A stretch of 5,806 nt of DNA from DATLEX01 sp035525015 (GTDB lineage: Bacteria > Acidobacteriota > Thermoanaerobaculia > Gp7-AA8): the NCBI GenBank assembly GCA_035525015.1, contig DATLFC010000129.1:1-5806 (forward strand). The letters run 5' to 3'. Below, piece by piece: positions 1 through 5,806 of this stretch; the stretch's first letter is position 1, and each line of letters starts with the position of its first letter. Both the position numbers and the translations under genes were made by a program. The notes under the pieces were generated by a model, which worked only from the letters and a program-made list of their open reading frames with translations, made no database searches and was not told where the DNA came from.

Positions 1-1442
1 TAGCGCCGGTCGTCCGGCTTCTGCAGCGCGTCACGGATGTCGCTGACCGGCGCGATGTCGTTCGCGGCGGCGTGGGCGACGAATTCCTCGACGATCGCAG
101 GGCTGATCTCCAGTTCCATCGTCAGGTCGGGATGCTTCGCCGCGTAGTTCACTGCGTAGTTGAAGATCGCGCTGCGCACTTCCAGGAGCTGCGTGGTCCG
201 GGAAAGCTCGGGCTGTCTGACCAGAACGTCGGGGGTGATGCCGCCGCCGCCATAGACGATTCGTCCCGTGTCGGTCTTGAACTGTTCGCGTTCGGACAGC
301 GGGATCTCATTGATGTCCGCCCCTTCGTCCGCGACGTAGTAATCGTAGAACGAGGTGTAGTCGCGCTGGATGTTCCGTCCGGTCGGCGTGAAGTACTTCG
401 AGGTCGTGAGCGCGAGGCCGGCTCCGTACTGGAGCGAATAGACGCTCTGCACGAGGCCCTTACCCCAGCTCGTCTCGCCGACGATGAGGCCGCGGTCATG
501 ATCCTGAATCGCGCCGGCTACGATCTCCGAAGCGGAGGCGCTGCCGCGGTTCAACAGAATCACGACCGGAACGTCGAGCCGCTCATGCTTGCCGGGTGCG
601 AAGTAGTCCTGCGCCGCGTCGGGCGTGCGCCCCTTCGTGTAGACGACCATCTGCCCCTTCTCCAGGAAGTGGTCGGCCACGCCGACGGCCGCGTCGAGCA
701 GACCGCCCGGGTTCTGCCGCAGATCGAGCACCAGCCGCTCCATCCCCTCCGCGTGAAGACCGTGCAGCGCCTGGCCAAGCTCGCGAACCGTCGTCGACGT
801 GAAGTCCTTGATGCGGATGTAACCGACGCCCGGTCGGATCATCAGCACGTTCGAGATCGAGTTGGTCGGGATGGCCGCGCGGGTGATCGACAGTGGAATC
901 GGATCTTCGATGCCGACGCGAAGAATCTTGATGTTGACGGTGGTCCCCTTGGGGCCCTTCAGCCGCTTCACCACATCGTCGAGCGGAAGATCGTCCGTGG
1001 CCACTCCCTCCACCTCGGCGATGACGTCGCCGGCGCGGATGCCGAGACGTGCCGCAGGTGTCCCTTCCAGCGGTGTGATGACGGTCACCTGATCGTTCCG
1101 CTTCGTCACAAGGATTCCGAGACCGTAGAAGGTACCCTTCTGCCGGTCCTGCATGTCGGTGTATGCCTTCGGCTCGAGAAAGGAGGTATGAGGATCCAGC
1201 GTGCGGAGCATGCCGTCGATCGACGAGTAGACGAACTTGTCCGAGGCGATCTCTTCGGGCGCCCAGGTCGAGACGGCATTGAGCAGGTCCGTATACTCCT
1301 TGAGCCGTTTGTGCAGCTCGGTCGGCGTCGGGGAGCCGGAAAGCTGGTTTCCGTAGAGGCCCCCGAAAAGTGTCGCTCCCGCGAGCGCCACGACGAGGGT
1401 CAGCGAGAACGTCCACTTCTCCGTTTTTCTCATGTTTGCCAT
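1..1442 (-). CDS. ctpA: S41-family carboxyl-terminal processing peptidase (CtpA/Prc-like), 3' end at window edge
   Basis: This is a membrane-anchored or periplasmic serine protease of the tail-specific (CTP) family, which trims or degrades envelope proteins from their C-termini. The reading frame is open for 480 codons. In order it has an uncleaved-looking N-terminal hydrophobic segment (about residues 11-31), a helical segment with DGMLRTLDPHTSFL (76-89), a PDZ domain (about 103-185, starting at GTFYGLGI), and the protease core. The core shows LDLRQNPGG (239-247), GSASASEI (300-307) and GETSWGKGLVQS (322-333). By comparison with E. coli Prc (Ser430/Lys455), the catalytic residues are Ser303 and Lys328, with the family's Gln four residues later (Gln332); the 25-residue Ser-Lys spacing is identical. 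I chose the ATG at 1442; an in-frame ATG at 1433 would remove only three residues. A GGAG lies 15 bases upstream of 1442, which is rather far. The last bases on this strand are TA, so the next codon is either a stop or Tyr, and the gene may be essentially complete. It diverges from tatA. Confidence 0.95.
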   Translation of the reverse strand, partial: MANMRKTEKWTFSLTLVVALAGATLFGGLYGNQLSGSPTPTELHKRLKEYTDLLNAVSTWAPEEIASDKFVYSSIDGMLRTLDPHTSFLEPKAYTDMQDRQKGTFYGLGILVTKRNDQVTVITPLEGTPAARLGIRAGDVIAEVEGVATDDLPLDDVVKRLKGPKGTTVNIKILRVGIEDPIPLSITRAAIPTNSISNVLMIRPGVGYIRIKDFTSTTVRELGQALHGLHAEGMERLVLDLRQNPGGLLDAAVGVADHFLEKGQMVVYTKGRTPDAAQDYFAPGKHERLDVPVVILLNRGSASASEIVAGAIQDHDRGLIVGETSWGKGLVQSVYSLQYGAGLALTTSKYFTPTGRNIQRDYTSFYDYYVADEGADINEIPLSEREQFKTDTGRIVYGGGGITPDVLVRQPELSRTTQLLEVRSAIFNYAVNYAAKHPDLTMELEISPAIVEEFVAHAAANDIAPVSDIRDALQKPDDRR

Positions 1443-1478
1443 ATGGTGTACACCCGTCTCCGTAGAGCTGCTAACACG

Positions 1479-1484
1479 ATTATA
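1479..1484 (-). promoter_or_regulatory. Candidate -10 box (TATAAT) for the S41 protease
   Basis: Read on the minus strand, this is a perfect TATAAT about 36 bases upstream of the ATG at 1442, which would give a leader of roughly 30 bases. No good TTGACA-like -35 is found at 16-18 bp spacing; the expected position falls in the C-rich arm of the hairpin at 1502-1530. On the plus strand the same bases include TATAAA, so the AT-rich patch could also serve tatA. Confidence 0.4.
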
Positions 1485-1501
1485 AAGGTGGAGTATTCAT
1501 G

Positions 1502-1530
1502 GGTGGGGGGGTGTTCACGCCCCCGTCACC
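1502..1530. promoter_or_regulatory. G/C-rich imperfect hairpin in the tatA leader
   Basis: GGTG (1502-1505) can pair with CACC (1527-1530), five G (1506-1510) with five C (1520-1524), and GT (1511-1512) with AC (1517-1518) around a GTTC loop. Small bulges remain at 1519 and 1525-1526. It lies between a strong ribosome-binding-like stretch (1485-1493) and the tatA start favoured by homology (1547). It could be an mRNA structure that modulates tatA translation, or a DNA operator between the two divergent genes. It has no T-run typical of an intrinsic terminator. Function is inference. Confidence 0.4.
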
Positions 1531-1546
1531 TCTTTTGGAATTCCGA

Positions 1547-1843
1547 ATGTTCAATCTGGGTGTTCCCGAGATTCTGCTGATTCTTGCCGTCGCGCTGATC
1601 GTTTTCGGCCCGCGCAAGCTCCCGGAGATCGGGAAAACCCTCGGCAAGGCCCTCGGGGAGTTCCGCCGCGCCACTGACGACCTCAAGAACACCATCGAGC
1701 GCGAGGTCCGGCTCGAAGAGCTGAAAGGGATCGGCCCCTCCATCGTTCCCTTCGACCGGGAGACCCCGCCCCCACCCGAACAGCCGGACACGGCTGAAGT
1801 GGCCCCGGAACCGCCCCCCTCGGCCCCCCCGGAGCCGCGATGA
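1547..1843 (+). CDS. tatA: Sec-independent protein translocase subunit TatA (TatA/B-like)
   Basis: TatA forms the membrane assembly of the twin-arginine pathway, which exports folded proteins with TatC. The 98-residue product has a short N-terminus, one transmembrane helix (about residues 5-20), the hinge FGPRKLPE (20-27) and an amphipathic helix (about 28-58). Its C-terminal tail is rich in Pro and Glu (about 73-98). Position 8 is Glu (GVPEILLI), the residue typical of TatB, whereas E. coli TatA has Gln there. No separate tatB lies in the window, so the protein may fill both roles. The ATG at 1547 places the N-terminus where the family expects it, with a weak GGAA six bases upstream. An in-frame ATG at 1499 has a much better ribosome-binding sequence (AAGGTGGAG, 5-base spacing) but would add a Gly/Pro-containing 16-residue extension. 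The stop overlaps the tatC start as ATGA. Confidence 0.93.
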   Translation: MFNLGVPEILLILAVALIVFGPRKLPEIGKTLGKALGEFRRATDDLKNTIEREVRLEELKGIGPSIVPFDRETPPPPEQPDTAEVAPEPPPSAPPEPR

Positions 1844-2607
1844 CCGCCGGCAGCACCGAATACAACGGGGAGCGGGAGCGGGAGCAGGAACTGTCGAAGA
1901 TGTCGTTCCTCGACCATCTCGAGGAGCTCCGGAAGCGCCTGCTCTACTCGTTTCTGGCGATCTTCGGCGCATTTCTCCTCTGCTGGGGGTTTGCCCCCGA
2001 CCTGTTCCAGATCCTGCAGCGGCCGCTCGCGCAGTATCTGCCGCCGGGCGATACCCTCGCCTACACTCGCCTGACCGCCCCCTTCTTCCTTTACATGAAG
2101 GTGGCATTCTTCGCCGGGCTCTTCCTCGCTTCGCCCTTCGTCCTCTGGCAGATCTGGATGTTCATCTCTCCCGGGCTGTACCGGAAGGAGAAGCGCTACG
2201 CCCTGCCGTTCATCTTTTTCGGCGCACTCTTCTTCACCACCGGAGGATATTTCGGGTACCGCTATCTGCTCCCGACGACGTGCGCCTTCTTCGTGGAGAC
2301 GGGAAAGAACTTCAAGCAGGTGGTGACCGTCGACGACTACTTCGGCTTCGCCAGCATGATCATTCTGGCGGCGGGGATCGTGTTCCTGACGCCGATCTTC
2401 GTCTTCTTCCTGGCCCGGATCGGGATCGTCACGCCGGCGTTCCTGATGCAGAAGTTCAAGTACGCGGTGCTGTTCGCGTTCATCTTCGCGGCGGTGATCA
2501 CGCCGACGCCCGACGTGGTCACGCAGCTCGCCCTGGCCATCCCGATGCTGGTGCTCTATCTGCTCGGCGTAGGCGTGGCCTACGTGTTCGCGCCGAAGAT
2601 CGAGTAG
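1840..2607 (+). CDS. tatC: Sec-independent protein translocase subunit TatC
   Basis: TatC is the polytopic receptor that recognises twin-arginine signal peptides and recruits TatA. The 255-residue product has the family length and six predicted membrane segments. A charged cytoplasmic N-terminus precedes the signature MSFLDHLEELRKRL (21-34), in which Glu29 corresponds to E. coli Glu15. Other family landmarks are Pro62 (E. coli Pro48), the cytoplasmic-loop motif SPGLYRKEKR (110-119) with Glu117 (E. coli Glu103), ITPTPDVVTQ (220-229) with Asp225 and Gln229, and the final IPMLVLYLLGVGVAY helix. The usual FE-x-P motif of the fourth or fifth helix reads FLTP here, so the intramembrane Glu (E. coli Glu170) is replaced by Leu183. 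The start overlaps the tatA stop by four bases, which suggests translational coupling. The N-terminal 20 residues before MSFLDHL are longer than usual; an in-frame ATG exists at 1900, but it would truncate the cytoplasmic tail and lose the coupling. Confidence 0.96.
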   Translation: MTAGSTEYNGEREREQELSKMSFLDHLEELRKRLLYSFLAIFGAFLLCWGFAPDLFQILQRPLAQYLPPGDTLAYTRLTAPFFLYMKVAFFAGLFLASPFVLWQIWMFISPGLYRKEKRYALPFIFFGALFFTTGGYFGYRYLLPTTCAFFVETGKNFKQVVTVDDYFGFASMIILAAGIVFLTPIFVFFLARIGIVTPAFLMQKFKYAVLFAFIFAAVITPTPDVVTQLALAIPMLVLYLLGVGVAYVFAPKIE

Positions 2608-2631
2608 GACGCCGAGATTACCGCTCGATCT
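2597..2631. terminator. Possible bidirectional hairpin between convergent genes
   Basis: AGATCGAG (2597-2604) is the exact reverse complement of CTCGATCT (2624-2631), an 8-bp stem with a 19-base loop that contains both stop codons (tatC 2605-2607 and the small minus-strand gene 2618-2620). Only 10 bases separate the genes, so a shared terminator would have to sit here. No T-run follows on either strand and the loop is large, so it may be chance or a weak structure. Confidence 0.25.
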
Positions 2632-2833
2632 CGAAATCGGCGGAGGTGGCCGGCACCGCCTCGTTGAAGATCACCACGGTCTCGGCGATGGGGAAGAGAA
2701 CGGTGTGGTTGCGCTGCTGCACCTCGAGCACGATCTCGTAGTAGCCGCTGTCGCTGATCGCGATCAGCGTCCCGGCCTTCCCTTTGACTTCGAGCGTGCG
2801 GTTGAAAACCGAGATCTTTGACGGAATCTCCAT
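2618..2833 (-). CDS. Small uncharacterised protein, 71 aa
   Basis: I do not recognise this family. The product is 71 residues with no signal peptide, membrane helix, cysteine or obvious catalytic motif. It alternates hydrophobic and polar residues (for example YYEIVLEVQQ and HTVLFPIAETVVIF), which suggests a small, mostly beta fold. It looks real for three reasons: its codons end almost entirely in G or C, as in its neighbours; the composition is balanced and protein-like; and a good sigma70-like promoter lies directly upstream. There is no Shine-Dalgarno sequence before the ATG (the preceding bases are pyrimidine-rich on this strand), which fits leaderless translation. It converges on tatC with a 10-base gap and lies downstream of the parvulin gene beyond a palindromic repeat, so it is probably its own transcription unit. 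Function is unknown. Confidence 0.72.
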   Translation of the reverse strand: MEIPSKISVFNRTLEVKGKAGTLIAISDSGYYEIVLEVQQRNHTVLFPIAETVVIFNEAVPATSADFEIER

Positions 2834-2842
2834 GCGGAGGGA

Positions 2843-2871
2843 ACGATACGGGGAGGGAGTGGCGGAGTCAA
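2843..2871 (-). promoter_or_regulatory. Sigma70-like promoter of the small gene, apparently leaderless
   Basis: On the minus strand, TTGACT (2866-2871) and TATCGT (2843-2848) are separated by exactly 17 bp. The -35 matches consensus at 5 of 6 bases and the -10 at 4 of 6. Only nine bases lie between the -10 box and the ATG at 2833, so transcription should begin about two or three bases before the start codon. This agrees with the absence of a ribosome-binding site. Confidence 0.5.
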
Positions 2872-2881
2872 CCGTGAAGCG

Positions 2882-2962
2882 GTGTCATCCCGAGCCGCGG
2901 AGACGGCGAGGGATCCCCTTCCGCAGGAGATCCCTCGCGCTCTGCGGGGCTCGGGATGACAC
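2882..2962. repeat. Two-arm palindromic intergenic repeat (REP/MITE-like)
   Basis: This is an 81-base imperfect palindrome. The outer arms pair perfectly over 14 bp (2882-2895 with 2949-2962, GTGTCATCCCGAGC). An inner 10-bp stem (GCGAGGGATC, 2906-2915 with 2929-2938) surrounds a 13-base loop, with partly pairing GC-rich sequence between the two stems. Each arm reads as GTCATCCCGAG...GCGAGGGATC, and the solitary arm at 3915-3940 has the same plan. The element begins four bases beyond the stop codon of the minus-strand parvulin gene, so its transcript would form a strong hairpin there that could stop transcription or protect the mRNA 3' end. It contains no open reading frame of its own. Confidence 0.8.
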
Positions 2963-2965
2963 GAA

Positions 2966-3859
2966 TTACTGCTGCTGGACCGGCGGCGGGGCGGCGGCGG
3001 GAGCCGGCGCGGCGAAGTAGGCGTCGTTGAAGGTCGGCTTGGCCGCGGTCTTCATCGACTCGAGCTTCTCCTGCACCTTCTTCTGGCGCTCGGCGCGCTC
3101 GAGCTGCTCCTTCACCTCCGCGAACGGCGTAGTCGTGTTCTCGTCGACGCGGATCACGTGGTAACCGAACTGCGTCCGCACCACCGGAGGAATCGCGCCC
3201 TCCTTCGCTGAGAAGACGGCGTTCTCGAACTCCTCGACCATCTGGCCGCGGCCGAACGCGCCGAGATCACCGCCACGGGCGCCCGATCCGGTGTCGTCGG
3301 ATTCCTTTTTCGCCAGTTCGTCGAAGCTGGCGCCGGCCACGAGCTGCTTCCGGATGTCCTCGGCCTTCGCCTTCGCCTCCTCTTCCGTCAGCTCCGTCTT
3401 CCCGGGCTGCGCGGCAGGGCTTCCCTTGAACGCGACGAGGATGTGCCGCGCCTTGATCTGCTCGTACTGCTCCTTGTTCGCCTCATACGCCTTCTGCAGG
3501 TCGGCGTCAGAGACGGTGATGCCCTTCTCGATGCGGCCAAGCTCCGCGTTGGCGATGAGGTTCTCACGCATGAGGTTGAGCTGTTTGACGACGTCCGGAT
3601 CCTTGTCCAGTCCGTTCTTCAAACCCTCCGCCGCGAGCATCTTCATCCGCAGATAGTCCTCGGCGAACTGCTTCTTGCCCGGTCCCATGGCGAACTGCTG
3701 ATACTCCTGCGGGAGCGTCTGGATGGCAGTCTCGAACTCCGACTGCCGCACGGTCAGGTTGCCGGCCGCGATGATGATCGGGTCCCCCGCAGGCTGTGTC
3801 TGCGCGAACCCCACCGTAGCAAGCGCGAGCACGAGGCTCGTAATGATGGTCTTTCTCAC
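2966..3859 (-). CDS. Secreted parvulin-type peptidyl-prolyl cis-trans isomerase (SurA/PrsA-like)
   Basis: This is an extracytoplasmic foldase that isomerises Xaa-Pro bonds and chaperones exported or outer-membrane proteins. The 297-residue product starts with a signal peptide (residues 1-19 or so, VRKTIITSLVLALATVGFA; no lipobox Cys). A SurA-N-like helical chaperone region follows (about 33-130). The parvulin domain (about 135-240) shows ARHILV (137-142), a helix rich in Lys, Glu and Ala, GGDLGAFGRGQM (196-207), FENAVFSAKEG (211-221) and the closing QFGYHVIRVDE (230-240). The tail is Ala/Pro-rich and ends in three Gln. I chose the GTG at 3859 because AAGGAG lies five bases upstream and the signal peptide begins there. 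The frame is open much further upstream, but that part overlaps the aminotransferase gene and is not protein-like. It lies downstream of the aminotransferase on the same strand with an 83-base gap. The exact class (SurA, PpiD or PrsA) cannot be decided here. Confidence 0.93.
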   Translation of the reverse strand: MRKTIITSLVLALATVGFAQTQPAGDPIIIAAGNLTVRQSEFETAIQTLPQEYQQFAMGPGKKQFAEDYLRMKMLAAEGLKNGLDKDPDVVKQLNLMRENLIANAELGRIEKGITVSDADLQKAYEANKEQYEQIKARHILVAFKGSPAAQPGKTELTEEEAKAKAEDIRKQLVAGASFDELAKKESDDTGSGARGGDLGAFGRGQMVEEFENAVFSAKEGAIPPVVRTQFGYHVIRVDENTTTPFAEVKEQLERAERQKKVQEKLESMKTAAKPTFNDAYFAAPAPAAAPPPVQQQ

Positions 3860-3864
3860 TGGTT

Positions 3865-3870
3865 CTCCTT
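3865..3870 (-). promoter_or_regulatory. Ribosome-binding site deciding the GTG start of the parvulin gene
   Basis: Read on the minus strand this is AAGGAG, five bases before the GTG at 3859. It is the best-placed Shine-Dalgarno sequence in the window and rejects the longer open frame that reaches back into the aminotransferase gene. Confidence 0.75.
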
Positions 3871-3914
3871 CTGATTCCGGGAAACTGGTAGAGCGAAACG
3901 GCCGAGAGGAAACC

Positions 3915-3940
3915 GTCATTCCGAGCATAGCGAGGAATCC
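3915..3940. repeat. Solitary arm of the GTCAT-CCGAG intergenic repeat
   Basis: GTCATTCCGAG (3915-3925) followed by AGCGAGGAATCC (3929-3940) matches the plan of each arm of the 81-base palindrome at 2882-2962 (GTCATCCCGAG...GCGAGGGATC). No inverted partner is found nearby, so it is a single arm. It starts two bases past the stop codon of the minus-strand aminotransferase, the same kind of 3'-flank position as the larger copy. Confidence 0.65.
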
Positions 3941-3942
3941 GG

Positions 3943-5145
<1,203 letters not shown>

Positions 5146-5155
5146 GAGAGATCGT

Positions 5156-5184
5156 TTTATCATGGCGCCAGCCCCGAATGAAAA
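5156..5184 (-). promoter_or_regulatory. Candidate promoter of the aminotransferase gene
   Basis: On the minus strand, TTTTCA (5179-5184) and GATAAA (5156-5161) are 17 bp apart, each matching consensus at 4 of 6 bases. Transcription would begin close to the ATG at 5145, giving a leader of only a few bases, which fits the lack of a ribosome-binding site. On the plus strand TATCAT (5158-5163) overlaps it and could be the -10 of the divergent methyltransferase gene, without a convincing -35. Both assignments are weak. Confidence 0.28.
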
Positions 5185-5806
5185 GCATCTCCAGCCGTCA
5201 CAATCCTCTCTTCAAACGCGTGCGGGATGCGTTGCGCGATGCGAAAGACGAGATCGTCATCGAGGGACGCAAAGCCGTGGAGGATGCCATCGCCGCGGGG
5301 TGGCATCCGCGGCTCCTTCTCAGCCGCGGCGAGCTGCGCGCCGATGCCGTGGCGTTGTCGCCGGAATTGTTCGATGCCCTTGCGGATACGAAGACTCCGC
5401 AGGACCTGCTCGGACTGTTCGAGAGGCCGCGGCCTGAGCTCCGCGACATCCTGGGGGCGAGGGCGCCGGTGGTCGTGCTCGACGGCGTGCAGGATCCGGG
5501 AAACGTCGGCACGATCATCCGCATGGCCGCGGCATTCGACTGCGCCGGAGTCGTTCTCCTGCCGGGCTGCGCCGATGCGTACGCGCCGAAATCGATCCGC
5601 GCGTCCGCCGGCGCCATTCTTCGCGTCCCCGTCGCGCATGCCAGAGCGGCCGATCTGGCCGGCTCCGGCCTGCCGATCTTCGCCGCCGATGCGCAAGGCG
5701 CGCCGATCGATCCGCCGGCGCGCGACGCGGCCCTCGTCTTCGGCAGCGAAGGGAGCGGCGTTTCCGACGAGATCCGCCGTGCCGCGACGCTGATCCGCAT
5801 CCCCAT
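5178..5806 (+). CDS. SpoU/TrmH-family RNA 2'-O-methyltransferase, partial at right edge
   Basis: This SPOUT (trefoil-knot) enzyme transfers a methyl group from S-adenosylmethionine to a ribose 2'-OH in rRNA or tRNA. The first 209 residues are visible. An N-terminal substrate-binding domain (about 1-85, with EIVIEGRKAVEDAI at 25-38) precedes the SpoU methylase domain. Motif 1 is LDGVQDPGNVGTIIRMA (101-117, with Asn109 and Arg115). KSIRASAGAILRVPV (138-152) follows, then motif 2 LVFGSEGSGVS (186-196, with Glu191), and the start of motif 3, IRIP (206-209), where the window ends. Some 30-40 residues should remain. The ATG at 5178 is the only reasonable start: the frame has a stop at 5145-5147 and no other start codon between. 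No Shine-Dalgarno sequence precedes it. It diverges from the aminotransferase across about 32 bases. Whether the target is rRNA (RlmB- or TsnR-like) or tRNA cannot be told from this part. Confidence 0.95.
   Translation, partial: MKSISSRHNPLFKRVRDALRDAKDEIVIEGRKAVEDAIAAGWHPRLLLSRGELRADAVALSPELFDALADTKTPQDLLGLFERPRPELRDILGARAPVVVLDGVQDPGNVGTIIRMAAAFDCAGVVLLPGCADAYAPKSIRASAGAILRVPVAHARAADLAGSGLPIFAADAQGAPIDPPARDAALVFGSEGSGVSDEIRRAATLIRIP

Noticed and set aside
583..1416. A 277-codon minus-strand frame within the protease gene
   Set aside because: It is out of frame with the protease, its product is Arg/Gly-rich with no recognisable motif, and it overlaps the real gene on the same strand. It is not evidence of a frameshift, because the protease frame is uninterrupted.
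72..1580. A 502-codon plus-strand open frame opposite the protease gene
   Set aside because: It is a long antisense shadow of a GC-rich gene. The translation is Arg/Asp/Val-rich with no domain, while the minus strand encodes a textbook S41 protease with all catalytic motifs.
1526..2107. A 193-codon minus-strand frame opposite tatA and tatC
   Set aside because: Low-complexity Arg/Gly/Ala/Ser product antisense to two clearly identified genes, with no plausible start context.
2280..2741. A 153-codon plus-strand frame overlapping the end of tatC and the small gene
   Set aside because: Shadow of tatC in another frame and antisense to the 71-codon gene; Arg/Gly/His-rich with no motif.
5227..5793. 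A 188-codon plus-strand frame within the methyltransferase gene
   Set aside because: It is out of frame with the methyltransferase, which has all its SpoU motifs in the frame beginning at 5178. The alternative product is Arg/Ser-rich noise.

Overview
The window is GC-rich bacterial chromosome, packed with genes, with strong G/C bias at third codon positions and no phage, plasmid, transposase, CRISPR or RNA-gene signal. The gene set (a tatA-tatC pair without tatB, a secreted parvulin, an S41 carboxyl-terminal protease) and the short GTCAT(C/T)CCGAG repeats fit a Gram-negative, Acidobacteriota-like organism. That placement is inference; no marker gene here fixes the phylum.

Layout, left to right. 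(1) A minus-strand S41 C-terminal processing peptidase (start 1442) runs to the left edge and may end exactly there. (2) A roughly 100-base divergent intergenic region holds a perfect TATAAT facing the protease, a strong Shine-Dalgarno-like stretch facing tatA, and a G/C hairpin. (3) A plus-strand tatA-tatC operon (1547-2607) has overlapping stop and start codons (ATGA). (4) A convergent minus-strand gene of 71 codons (2618-2833) encodes an unrecognised small protein, with a sigma70-like promoter placed so that its mRNA should be nearly leaderless. (5) An 81-base near-palindromic repeat (2882-2962) separates it from (6) a minus-strand secreted parvulin-type peptidyl-prolyl isomerase (2966-3859). 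(7) A single-arm relative of the same repeat (3915-3940) lies just after the stop of (8) a minus-strand class I aminotransferase (about 3943-5145). (9) Divergent from it, across a gap of about 32 bases, a plus-strand SpoU/TrmH-family RNA 2'-O-methyltransferase runs off the right edge.

Four of the seven genes concern the cell envelope. TatA and TatC export folded proteins, the parvulin assists folding outside the cytoplasm, and the S41 protease trims or degrades envelope proteins. The aminotransferase and RNA methyltransferase are housekeeping genes. I see no previously undescribed system. The points most worth a second look are the single TatA/B-like protein with Glu8, a TatC lacking the usual intramembrane glutamate, the structured tatA leader, the candidate leaderless promoters, and the paired and solitary repeat arms.
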